Positions 8,643 to 16,124 of a DNA stretch of 64,000 nucleotides are shown here, in pieces. The stretch is taken from the NCBI GenBank assembly GCA_017644005.1, contig JAEPMJ010000001.1, positions 992,001 through 1,056,000 on the forward strand. Direction: 5' to 3'. Under the pieces are notes generated by a model. The model was given only the letters and a program-made list of their open reading frames with translations, made no database searches and was not told the origin of the DNA. The DNA is from Rhizobiaceae bacterium. GTDB lineage: Bacteria; Pseudomonadota; Alphaproteobacteria; Rhizobiales; Rhizobiaceae. Positions within the stretch are counted from its first letter, which is position 1, and every line of letters starts with the position of its first letter. Position numbers and translations under genes: made by a program.

Positions 8643-9428
8643 GTGAGCGACAGCCCTGTGCATTTCACGATGCGCGAATTGCAGCGCATATTCTTCGCCC
8701 CGCACTTTTGGGCGCTGATCATCGGTGCGTCGGCGCTGCTGGGCCTGACCGGTCCTTTCGGCACCTACGATTCCCTGCCATTGGCGGGCCGGTTCGCCTA
8801 TTGGACTGCTATCCTCGTCACGACCTATTTTGTCTGCAGCGCCACCGTCTTCCTGCTGGTCCAGACCATCTGGCCGAACCGAACGCGCCTGGCCTGGCAC
8901 TACGGTGTCGCGGGTGCGCTATCCGGCCTGCCGATTGCGGTGCTGGTTTCGGCGATCAACGCCGTCGTTTTCGGCATCGGCCCGGGCCAGGGCATCGCGT
9001 TCCTGCCGCTGCTGGTCTATTGCGTGGCTATTGGCGGGCTTGTCTCAGTACTCATCGCCATCCTGACGGCGCAATACGAACGCGCGGCCGACGCCGGCAC
9101 CTCCGTAAAAAGACACCCCCGCATCCTGGAGCGCCTGCCCCCCGGCCAGCGCGGTGCGCTCAGCCATATGTCGATGCAGGACCATTATGTCGATGTGCGC
9201 ACGGCCAAGGGCGGCGGGCTGGTGCTGATGCGTTTCGCGGACGCGATTGCCGAGGCCGAAGAAACACCCGGGTTGCAAATCCACCGCTCACACTGGGTTG
9301 CACTGAACGCTGTCGACAAAAGCGTGCGGCGCGACGGCAAGCTTTTTCTCAGGCTCGCCGATGGCACCGAACTGCCGGTGAGCCGCAGCTTCCAGCCTTC
9401 CGTACGCGAGGCGGGTCTGCTGCAATAG
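8643..9428 (+). CDS. Membrane-anchored LytTR-domain transcriptional regulator
   Basis: 261 residues if started at GTG 8643; ATG 8670 is an alternative, and neither has a clear ribosome site. Four hydrophobic segments occupy about residues 20-145, followed by a cytoplasmic linker and a C-terminal LytTR DNA-binding domain (HMSMQDHYVDVRTAKGG, then IHRSHWVALNAV and LPVSRSFQP). This architecture, membrane domain plus LytTR with no receiver domain, is common in alphaproteobacteria. It is divergent from two small membrane-protein genes, which are its most likely targets. The signal sensed is unknown. Confidence 0.82.
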   Translation: MSDSPVHFTMRELQRIFFAPHFWALIIGASALLGLTGPFGTYDSLPLAGRFAYWTAILVTTYFVCSATVFLLVQTIWPNRTRLAWHYGVAGALSGLPIAVLVSAINAVVFGIGPGQGIAFLPLLVYCVAIGGLVSVLIAILTAQYERAADAGTSVKRHPRILERLPPGQRGALSHMSMQDHYVDVRTAKGGGLVLMRFADAIAEAEETPGLQIHRSHWVALNAVDKSVRRDGKLFLRLADGTELPVSRSFQPSVREAGLLQ

Positions 9429-9487
9429 CCAATTTTCGCCCGCGGCTGTCACACAAACCGGTGCTGTCCCGTCAAGGTCGCAGGAGG

Positions 9488-9802
9488 TCAGCCCTCCTGC
9501 TTGCATTCGCCTTCGCTGGCGATGCTCACGCCCTGTGAGGCCGCCGTGCAGGCGTTTGAGTAGGTTTCGCCGTCGCAGCCGCAGACCGGCCGATATTCGC
9601 GCGTGCAGAACTCCGGTTTCACCTGGCAGGTGCCCATCCGGTCGGCCGCGCCGCACATTGCATCGGGCGCGTAGTCGCAATATTCGCCGGCGCCAGGACA
9701 AACGAGCCCGGCGATACCGCCGCATTGCTGATCTCCATCGGCGTGCAGGAGCGGCGACCACATCAGCGCTGCGATCCCGATCACGACTGCAAACTTTCTC
9801 AT
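9488..9802 (-). CDS. Secreted Kazal-type serine protease inhibitor domain protein
   Basis: 104 residues: a Sec-type signal peptide (about 1-21, MRKFAVVIGIAALMWS onward), a Cys-rich middle, and a C-terminal Kazal domain with the diagnostic run PVCGCDGETYSNACTA followed by a final GEC. Kazal domains act as standard-mechanism inhibitors of serine proteases and are far more common in eukaryotes, though short secreted versions occur in proteobacteria. It would act in the periplasm or outside the cell, where disulfides can form. Convergent with the LytTR gene; the next gene on its own strand, 22 bases upstream, is the YiiX-like hydrolase. Target protease unknown. Confidence 0.85.
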   Translation of the reverse strand: MRKFAVVIGIAALMWSPLLHADGDQQCGGIAGLVCPGAGEYCDYAPDAMCGAADRMGTCQVKPEFCTREYRPVCGCDGETYSNACTAASQGVSIASEGECKQEG

Positions 9803-9824
9803 GGCCGTTCTCCCAAACGTCAGC

Positions 9825-10679
9825 CTAATCCTTGTCTGTGTCAGGCACGGTCTCTGCCTGATCTTTCACACCGGCCGCCTCGGCCTGCGCGATATCGCCC
9901 TTCGACGGATCGCCCCATTCCAGCGACTTATAGTCGAAGCCGTAGGCCAGCGTCGGCTTCACGATCTCGAAATAAGGCGACAGGTCGAAGTCGCGCGGTG
10001 TGAACAGCGAGTGATGGCGGATATGCATGATCTCCGAGCGCGAATAGGCCGACTGCGCGGAGGCGCGGCCGGGAGCGCGGGTGATCTCGGGCAGAATCGG
10101 GTACCGAATGCCGGCATATGCCTGTGCGATCAGCGAAGAACAGATGGCGCGCGTGGGGTCACCCGAGCCGAATGCGATCATGCGGCGGCGCCAGCGGACT
10201 GGCACTGGCGGTGTCGGCAGGAAATAACGCAACATGTCGAAGATGTTCTTCATGTCGTATCGCGTGCCGAGTTTGCCGATCATGAAATCAACCACCTTCT
10301 TGCGATCGTCCGGCGTGAGGCCGCTCGGCCGGCAGATGCGGGTGTTGTAGGTCTGGTATTTCGACAGCGGTACGGCGACGCAACCATCGCCGAGAATAAC
10401 CTCGACGAGGCGCGGACGCTCCGCACCGTCGTCCGGTTCGGGCAGTTCGTCGCCGACATAAAGTGCCGCGTGGGACCATGTGGACTGTGTGAGGTACTTG
10501 ATTGCCGCCGACACGCGCTGGTTGCCCTCGACGAGCAGAATGTCGCCGGAGCGCAGGGTGCGGTGCAGCGTTTCCGGGTCCGACGGCGTGTAGGGCTGGT
10601 AGCCGGAGGATTCGCTCTGCAGCCGGCTCGCCATCCAGCGGCCCAGCCGGTCGAGCAATGTGTCGCTGCCGGAACTCAT
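9825..10679 (-). CDS. YiiX/YebB-like permuted papain-fold cysteine hydrolase
   Basis: 284 residues. The SGDILLVEG strand, the catalytic-His segment TQSTWSHAALYVGD and the later Cys segment RAICSSLIAQAYAGI have the order His then Cys expected of circularly permuted NlpC/P60 (YiiX) enzymes. Such proteins are proposed amidases or lipid/peptide hydrolases, but most are uncharacterised. There is no signal peptide, so it may be cytoplasmic or membrane-associated. The C-terminal tail is acidic. It precedes the Kazal gene by 22 bases and may share its transcript; it is divergent from mbfA. Confidence 0.8.
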   Translation of the reverse strand: MSSGSDTLLDRLGRWMASRLQSESSGYQPYTPSDPETLHRTLRSGDILLVEGNQRVSAAIKYLTQSTWSHAALYVGDELPEPDDGAERPRLVEVILGDGCVAVPLSKYQTYNTRICRPSGLTPDDRKKVVDFMIGKLGTRYDMKNIFDMLRYFLPTPPVPVRWRRRMIAFGSGDPTRAICSSLIAQAYAGIRYPILPEITRAPGRASAQSAYSRSEIMHIRHHSLFTPRDFDLSPYFEIVKPTLAYGFDYKSLEWGDPSKGDIAQAEAAGVKDQAETVPDTDKD

Positions 10680-10808
10680 GCATATCCTCCTGCGGCCGGA
10701 CTATGCCTGCGACGGGCTTCCGGGTGAAGGCCCTGCAAGCAAAGCGAGCGGCTCATGGGACATATGGGCGGACAGTAATCTGTTGCAACCGTCGCAAGGG
10801 GTATTACA

Positions 10809-10823
10809 TTAGAATTATTCTAA
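10809..10823. promoter_or_regulatory. Iron control element (ICE), predicted Irr binding site for mbfA
   Basis: TTAGAA-TTA-TTCTAA is a perfect 6-3-6 inverted repeat ending 10 bases before the mbfA start. It matches the ICE motif recognised by the alphaproteobacterial iron regulator Irr. In Bradyrhizobium and Agrobacterium, mbfA is a known Irr-repressed gene with such a site, so position and gene both support the call. Occupancy here would block transcription under low iron. Confidence 0.85.
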
Positions 10824-10833
10824 AGAGGTTCTC

Positions 10834-11817
10834 ATGCTTTCGCGTGTTTTCGGTTTTGGCCGCCGTTCCTTCGATTCGCTCTCCGAGCAGGAAATTCTGG
10901 CGCTGGCCATCTCCTCCGAAGAGGATGACGGGCGCATCTACCGAGCCTATGCGGACGGTTTGCGCGACGATTTTCCGCAGTCGGCAAGAGTATTCGATGC
11001 GATGGCCGATGAGGAAGACGAGCACCGCACGGCCCTGATAGAGCTGCACCGCAAGCGCTTCGGCGAGCGCATCCCGCTGATCAGGCGCGAACATGTACGC
11101 GGCTATTACGAACGCAAGCCCGACTGGCTGGTGAAGCCGCTCGGGGTGGAAAAGGTGCGGCTGCAGGCGGAAGAGATGGAGCGGCAGGCAGGCCGCTTTT
11201 ATGTCGAGGCGGCGAAGCGCGCCACCGACGCGGCGACACGCAAGCTACTGGGCGATCTGGCGGCCGCCGAAAGCAACCATGTCTCGCTGGCGCAGCGACT
11301 GGGTGAAAAACACCTGCCGGACGACGCACGCGAAGAGGAAAACCGCACCGAACGGCGGCAGTTCATCCTGACTTACGTGCAGCCGGGGCTGGCCGGCCTG
11401 ATGGACGGCTCGGTGTCGACACTTGCGCCGATCTTCGCAGCTGCCTTTGCCACCGGAGACACCTGGCAGACGTTCCTCGTCGGCCTATCCGCATCGGTCG
11501 GCGCCGGCATTTCGATGGGCTTTACCGAGGCCGCACATGACGACGGCAAGCTATCCGGACGCGGTTCGCCGGTGAAGCGCGGACTGGCCTCGGGCATCAT
11601 GACCACAATCGGCGGTCTCGGCCACGCGCTGCCTTATCTCATTCCGCATTTCACGACCGCGACAGTGACGGCCATTGCCATCGTATTCGTTGAACTGTGG
11701 GCAATCGCCTACATACAGAACCGCTTCATGGAAACGCCGTTCATGCGCGCAGCATTCCAGGTGGTGCTGGGCGGCGGGCTGGTGCTTGCGGCAGGCATTC
11801 TGATCGGCAATGCCTAG
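10834..11817 (+). CDS. mbfA: Membrane-bound ferritin/iron exporter MbfA (rubrerythrin-VIT1 fusion)
   Basis: 327 residues. The N-terminal half is a ferritin-like domain with the expected carboxylate/histidine ligands (EEDDGR, DEEDEHRTAL, EEMERQAGRFYVEAA, AAESNHVSLA). The C-terminal half, from about residue 180, is a VIT1-like membrane domain with several helices. MbfA exports iron from the cytoplasm and protects against iron and peroxide stress in Agrobacterium and Bradyrhizobium. An ICE palindrome directly upstream predicts Irr repression under iron limitation. GAGG lies seven bases before the ATG. The last four bases overlap the stop of the convergent NIPSNAP gene. Confidence 0.93.
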   Translation: MLSRVFGFGRRSFDSLSEQEILALAISSEEDDGRIYRAYADGLRDDFPQSARVFDAMADEEDEHRTALIELHRKRFGERIPLIRREHVRGYYERKPDWLVKPLGVEKVRLQAEEMERQAGRFYVEAAKRATDAATRKLLGDLAAAESNHVSLAQRLGEKHLPDDAREEENRTERRQFILTYVQPGLAGLMDGSVSTLAPIFAAAFATGDTWQTFLVGLSASVGAGISMGFTEAAHDDGKLSGRGSPVKRGLASGIMTTIGGLGHALPYLIPHFTTATVTAIAIVFVELWAIAYIQNRFMETPFMRAAFQVVLGGGLVLAAGILIGNA

Positions 11818-12143
11818 GTAGCAGATTCGCCATGCGGCGAGGAAACGTGCTTCAGGAAGAATCTGTCTTCCTTGAGGATGAAGCGCCTGTCGCGGGCGAA
11901 TTCGTAATTCCGGCGACCGAGCGGGTCTGCGGCAATGCGCGCTCGGTAGGCCTCGTAGGCGGCCAGGTTTTCGACGTTGTAGACGCCATAGGCGATTGTG
12001 GCCGAACCCTCGTGCGGGGCGAAATAGCCTATCAGATCAGCGCCGCAGCGCGGGATCGCCTGACCCCAGTTGCGTGCATATTCGACGAAATCGTCCCGCT
12101 TGAAGGGGTCGATCTCGTAACGGATGAAGCATGTGACGGACAT
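11814..12143 (-). CDS. NIPSNAP family protein
   Basis: 109 residues forming a single ferredoxin-like alpha/beta domain of the NIPSNAP family (MSVTCFIRYEIDPFKRDDFVEYARNW, then IAYGVYNVENLAAYEAYRARI). These small cytoplasmic proteins resemble dimeric alpha+beta-barrel enzymes, but their function in bacteria is not defined. It is followed on the other strand, with a 4-base overlap, by mbfA. The upstream DUF1127 gene is on the same strand 71 bases away, and both may be controlled by the ArsR regulator that reads outward at 12528. Confidence 0.85.
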   Translation of the reverse strand: MSVTCFIRYEIDPFKRDDFVEYARNWGQAIPRCGADLIGYFAPHEGSATIAYGVYNVENLAAYEAYRARIAADPLGRRNYEFARDRRFILKEDRFFLKHVSSPHGESAT

Positions 12144-12214
12144 CGAATTTCCTTTGCAACGACAGTTTGACCGGGATCGAAATGGGGCGGCCAGTGCGGG
12201 GATACGATCGGCGC

Positions 12215-12430
12215 TCAGCGCCAGAAGGGTTTGCGGATTTCCTGCCTTGCTTCCTCTGGCGTGACGCCGATATCGGCCAGCATGCGGGCATCGAGTTCAG
12301 CAAGGGTGCGGCGCTGCACGTAGCGGTCGTACCAGCGGGCAAATGTCTTCAGCGGCGCCAACCGCAACCTGCCGCCAAAACGCAGCGCAGGCCGGAACGG
12401 GGGAATTCTGGCGGGGTTCGAGGTGATCAT
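12215..12430 (-). CDS. DUF1127 (YjiS-like) small basic protein
   Basis: 71 residues. The C-terminal half has the DUF1127 signature (WYDRYVQRRTLAELDARMLADIGVTPEEA). Such small proteins are abundant in Hyphomicrobiales; some bind RNA or modulate stress and phosphate metabolism, but no specific role can be assigned. ATG at 12430 is chosen because AAGGAG lies six bases upstream, whereas the ATG two codons earlier touches the ribosome site. It is divergent from the ArsR gene across about 100 bases holding a perfect palindrome. Confidence 0.85.
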   Translation of the reverse strand: MITSNPARIPPFRPALRFGGRLRLAPLKTFARWYDRYVQRRTLAELDARMLADIGVTPEEARQEIRKPFWR

Positions 12431-12487
12431 GCTCATCTCCTTGACACGCTGCCATCGTAACGATTGAACGACTTACATACTTCGACT

Positions 12488-12503
12488 AATATCAAATGAT
12501 ATT
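12488..12503. promoter_or_regulatory. Perfect palindromic operator candidate for the adjacent ArsR regulator
   Basis: AATATCA-AA-TGATATT is a perfect 7-2-7 inverted repeat in the AT-rich gap between the divergent DUF1127 and ArsR genes, 25 bases before the regulator's GTG. AT-rich TATCA/TGATA arms are typical of ArsR/SmtB-family operators. Autoregulation, perhaps with control of the divergent gene, is inferred. Confidence 0.65.
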
Positions 12504-12527
12504 CGTTAGCCATACGAGAACACTGCA

Positions 12528-13208
12528 GTGAAGGACGGGCCGGATCTTTCGCGCATTGCGTCGCTGGTGGGCGACCCCGCCCGCGCCAACATGCTGTCGG
12601 CGCTGATGAGCGGCACTGCTCTCACGGCGAGCGAGCTGGCGCTCGAAGCCGGCGTCAGCCTGCCGACGGCGAGTTCGCATCTGGCCAAACTTTCGGAGGG
12701 TGGACTGGTGACAGTCGCCAGCCAGGGGCGCCACCGCTATTACGCGCTCGCAGGCAGCGAGGTTGCGGCGATGCTGGAAGCAATTTCGGGCGTGGCTGCA
12801 TCTGTCGGCCCGAAGCGAGTCCGGCCTGGGCCCCGCGATGGCGCCATGCGCGAGGCGCGCATCTGCTACGACCATCTGGCCGGCGAAAAAGGTGTCGCCC
12901 TGTTCGATCACCTGACGCAGAAGCGGCTTCTCAAAGCCTCGGGACAAGATGCGGCGCTGACAGCAAAAGGGCGCGCGTGGTTTTCGGATTTCGGGATCGA
13001 CATCGCGGCGCTGGAAGGCAGGCGGCGGCCGCTCTGCCGTGCATGCCTGGACTGGAGCGTGAGGCGCTCGCATCTCGCGGGCTCGCTAGGCGCGGCGGCA
13101 CTTGACCGGATGTTCGCGCTCAACTGGGCGCGGCGCGAGAGCGGCAGCCGTGTGGTCCGCTTCACGCCAAAGGGGCGGGCGGAATTCGAGCGGCTGATCC
13201 GGGCCTGA
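12528..13208 (+). CDS. ArsR-family winged-helix transcriptional regulator
   Basis: 226 residues from a GTG start. The N-terminal ~90 residues are an ArsR winged helix (RIASLVGDPARANMLSALMSGTALTASELALEAGVSLPTASSHLAKL, then GLVTVASQGRHRYYAL). The C-terminal ~130 residues are a second domain found in long ArsR proteins, with CxxC-like cysteines in RRPLCRACLDWSVRRSHLAG. Metal or redox sensing through these cysteines is possible but not shown. It reads away from the DUF1127 and NIPSNAP genes, with a perfect operator-like palindrome just upstream. Confidence 0.87.
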   Translation: MKDGPDLSRIASLVGDPARANMLSALMSGTALTASELALEAGVSLPTASSHLAKLSEGGLVTVASQGRHRYYALAGSEVAAMLEAISGVAASVGPKRVRPGPRDGAMREARICYDHLAGEKGVALFDHLTQKRLLKASGQDAALTAKGRAWFSDFGIDIAALEGRRRPLCRACLDWSVRRSHLAGSLGAAALDRMFALNWARRESGSRVVRFTPKGRAEFERLIRA

Positions 13209-13562
13209 AGGGTGACAATTCGGCCACAGGAGAACGGCTTCCAGCGCGGCGGATCACATGCCGCCAAAAAGCCTCAGATACGTCCAGTTTCGGAACAGAT
13301 TCGGCTCCTAAAGGCGCATGCGATTCACGCAGTATTCATGAGTCTCGCGTAGGATCTTCCGCAATTCGGAAGGGACATCCGAGCGACAGGGGTCGGGACA
13401 ATGTCAGTCATAAGCTTCATGGCGCGTTATGCCTGCGCGATGCGGGAATTCGTGGCGCCGAGCTACAGGCCGGAACGCCACTACATGCGCGGGCCGGGGC
13501 CGGCATGCGCCAAACGCAACACAGTTGCGATTTCGCACGAGCCGAGCTTCCAGTAAGAGCAG
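13209..13562. other. Intergenic region of 354 bases
   Basis: Between the ArsR gene and the convergent DUF1850 gene. It contains a clean hairpin, CTTCCG/CGGAAG (13356-13361 with 13367-13372, 5-nt loop), and one short open frame (13401-13556) listed separately. No T-run terminator and no known RNA motif is visible. Confidence 0.5.
13401..13556 (+). CDS. Possible 51-residue small protein
   Basis: An open frame from ATG 13401 to TAA 13556, 28 bases after a small hairpin. It would encode a 51-residue protein starting MSVISFMARYACAMREF and containing two Arg/Tyr-rich stretches and two cysteines. Upstream bases (GGGGTCGGGACA) are only a weak ribosome site. No family is recognised and no hydrophobic segment is present. 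It could equally be a chance frame in GC-rich DNA. Confidence 0.25.
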   Translation: MSVISFMARYACAMREFVAPSYRPERHYMRGPGPACAKRNTVAISHEPSFQ

Positions 13563-13928
13563 TCACCCGCCACACGCCCTGATTATCACCGGGTCTTCGG
13601 CTGACGCGCCGCCGATCTCCAGGCAATCATCCTTCACGCAGAGCCGCCAGCCGGTACCTGTTGCGCCCGAGCGAGCCAGTACCAGCTCTTGCTGTGGTGG
13701 GACCGCCGGGCGGTAGACCCACCAGCCATCCTGCAGCACCGAACCCTCGGGTGGCTCCATGCCGGCGCCCGAGCCGCGCACCCGCGCCTCAGCCACGCGC
13801 AGGCGACCATGTTCCAGCACCCAGCTTTCGCGCCACTCGGTCTTCTCGACCGAATGGGCCCAGGATAGCGTGAACGCGGTGGCGGCGATCATTGCGGTGA
13901 CCGCACCTTCAACGATGCAGAGACTCAT
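13563..13928 (-). CDS. DUF1850 protein, partner of TAXI TRAP transporter
   Basis: 121 residues from ATG 13928, with GAGGA upstream; the frame is open further but has no better start. An N-terminal hydrophobic segment (GAVTAMIAATAFTLSWAHSVEK) is followed by a beta-rich domain with the DUF1850 hallmark of a Ser-Val-Glu-Lys turn and a WRESW strand. DUF1850 proteins are almost always encoded beside TAXI-type TRAP transporters and are thought to be a small accessory subunit. It starts 29 bases after the permease stop, so it is the last gene of the TRAP operon. Confidence 0.8.
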   Translation of the reverse strand: MSLCIVEGAVTAMIAATAFTLSWAHSVEKTEWRESWVLEHGRLRVAEARVRGSGAGMEPPEGSVLQDGWWVYRPAVPPQQELVLARSGATGTGWRLCVKDDCLEIGGASAEDPVIIRACGG

Positions 13929-13957
13929 CCCGCGATAGTCCTCGGAGCTTCGCTCAA

Positions 13958-16051
13958 CTACCCAGCCTGAGCCGCCGGCTTGCCGCGCGTGCGCAACCAG
14001 TGCCAGCCGAGCACCAATGCGGCGAGCGCGAAGCCGATCTCGTCGGTGAGCGGCAACGCGGCGACCAGGGTGAATGCAGCAGCGGCGGCAAGAAGCCGCT
14101 CCCAAACGGCCAGGCGCGCGCGCAGGAAGCCAATAACGGCGACACCCCACAGGCCGATCGAAAGTGCCGCCTTGAAGATTATGTAGGCGACCGCCGGCAA
14201 ATAACCGATCGTCTCCGCCAGCGAGCCGCCATCCTGCAGCATCAGGGCCGGGGTGTAGACGGCCATGAAAGGGATGACGAAACCCGCCGCGGCGATCTTG
14301 ATTGCCTCAAACGAAATCTTGAGGCCGCTTTCGCGCGCGATCGGCGCGGCCGCAAAACAGGCGAGCGCCACCGGCGGCGTCAGGTCTGCAAGGATGCCGA
14401 AATAGAAGACGAACATGTGCGACACGATCAGCGGCACGCCGAGTTCGAGCAGCGCCGGGCCGGCAATCGTCGAGGTGATGATGTAGTTGGGAATCGTCGG
14501 GATGCCCATGCCCAGGATCAGGCAGGTGATCATGGTCAGAACAAGCGAAAGGAACAGGGAGTTCTCGCCGACGGATACGATGTACTGGCCGAAGGTGTTG
14601 GCGAGGCCGGTGAGCGTCATGGTGCCGATGATGATGCCAACCACGGCGCAGGCAACGCCAACGGGCAGCGCTGTCTTGGCGCCTTCGGCGAGTGAATCCC
14701 GGCAGATAGCGAGCGTTTTTCTGCCGCCGTCGACAAACAGGTTTGCAGCGATAAGCGCTGCGGCGGCGCCAAGCACGACATTGATACCGAACTGAAAGAA
14801 GCTCGCGGCCACAAGGCCGAGGCCGACCCAGAAGAGGACGCGCAGCACCTGGCCCGGCAGTCCGAGCGCGACCGAGCCGCCGAGGATCAGCAACACGGTG
14901 AAGGACAGGCCGATGGTGCCGGCGAAAAGCGGCGTGTAACCGGAGAACAGCAGATAAACGAGCGCCGCTAGAGGCAACACAAGATACCAGCCGTTGCGAA
15001 CTGCTTTGAGGGCTGAGGGAAGCTCTTCGCGCGGCAAGCCGAGCAAGCCGCGCTTCCCGGCTTCCAGATGCACCATCCAGAAGGCGGAGGCGAAATAGAG
15101 AATGGCCGGGATGATGGCCGCCTTGACCACCTCGTAATATTCTATGCCCAGCGTCTCGGCCATGATGAATGCCACCGCTCCCATGACCGGCGGCATGATC
15201 TGCCCGCCCATGGAAGAGGTCGATTCCACGCCGCCGGCAAAAGCGGCGCGGTAGCCGAAGCGTTTCATCAGCGGGATGGTGAACTGACCCGTGGTCACCA
15301 CATTGGCGACGCCGGAACCGGAGATCGTGCCCATGAGCCCCGACGAGATGACCGATACCTTGGCCGGACCACCGCGTGCGTGGCCGACGAGACCCAGCGA
15401 GACATCGGTGAACAGCTTGATCATGCCGGCGCGTTCAAGAAAAGCACCGAACAGGATAAAGAGAAAAATATAGGTGGCCGACACATAGGTCGGGATGCCG
15501 TAAATGCCCTCCGTGCCATAGGCCATGTGGTCGATGACCTGCTCGAAGGCGTAACCGCGGTGATTGAACGGTCGCGGAAGATACTGGCCGAAGAGGCAAT
15601 AGGCCAGGAACAGGCCCGAAATGATCGGCAGCGCCGGGCCCATGATCATCCAGGCGGCGGCGAATACCGTGATCAGCGCAACGACGCCGAAGAAGATGTC
15701 GAGTTCAGTGGGGAAGCCGGCGCGCAGGATAAGCGGCTGGTACTCGACATACTGATAGACGGCGACCGACATGCCGGCCAGCGCCAGGCCCCAGGCGACG
15801 GCGCGCAGCGGCAGAGGCCTGTGCTGCATCGCCGCCACCAGCGGAAATGCGAGCAGCATCAGAAAGCCGACATGGAAGGCGCGGACGATCTGGCTTGGCA
15901 GGCTGATGACATGCGCCGCCGTGCCGATCTGGTAGAGCGAAAAGACGAAGGCGATCCAGAACAGGACCTTGCCTTCGCGCGACAGCGGAAAGCTGCCATG
16001 CGTGGGATCGTGGATGGCAGCGCTGGCCGCATCGCTGGTGGTATTGCTCAC
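13958..16051 (-). CDS. TRAP transporter fused permease (4TM/12TM), TAXI family
   Basis: 697 residues from GTG 16051, which follows a strong GGAGGAGGG. The small (DctQ-like) and large (DctM-like) membrane subunits are fused in one chain of about 16-18 helices. Signature segments include GLMGTISGSGVANVVTTGQFTIPLMKR, SSMGGQIMPPVMGAVAFIMAE and GMGIPTIPNYIITSTIAGPALLE. It imports a small organic acid or amino acid using a sodium or proton gradient, together with the TAXI binding protein encoded just upstream. Substrate unknown; nearby hydroxyproline and cysteine genes are only a hint. Confidence 0.94.
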   Translation of the reverse strand: MSNTTSDAASAAIHDPTHGSFPLSREGKVLFWIAFVFSLYQIGTAAHVISLPSQIVRAFHVGFLMLLAFPLVAAMQHRPLPLRAVAWGLALAGMSVAVYQYVEYQPLILRAGFPTELDIFFGVVALITVFAAAWMIMGPALPIISGLFLAYCLFGQYLPRPFNHRGYAFEQVIDHMAYGTEGIYGIPTYVSATYIFLFILFGAFLERAGMIKLFTDVSLGLVGHARGGPAKVSVISSGLMGTISGSGVANVVTTGQFTIPLMKRFGYRAAFAGGVESTSSMGGQIMPPVMGAVAFIMAETLGIEYYEVVKAAIIPAILYFASAFWMVHLEAGKRGLLGLPREELPSALKAVRNGWYLVLPLAALVYLLFSGYTPLFAGTIGLSFTVLLILGGSVALGLPGQVLRVLFWVGLGLVAASFFQFGINVVLGAAAALIAANLFVDGGRKTLAICRDSLAEGAKTALPVGVACAVVGIIIGTMTLTGLANTFGQYIVSVGENSLFLSLVLTMITCLILGMGIPTIPNYIITSTIAGPALLELGVPLIVSHMFVFYFGILADLTPPVALACFAAAPIARESGLKISFEAIKIAAAGFVIPFMAVYTPALMLQDGGSLAETIGYLPAVAYIIFKAALSIGLWGVAVIGFLRARLAVWERLLAAAAAFTLVAALPLTDEIGFALAALVLGWHWLRTRGKPAAQAG

Positions 16052-16124
16052 AAGGACCCTCCTCCGGTTTCCTCGCGCCGGATGGAACACGGGCCGGGCA
16101 TGGGACCCGGCCCGCAGCTTGACC

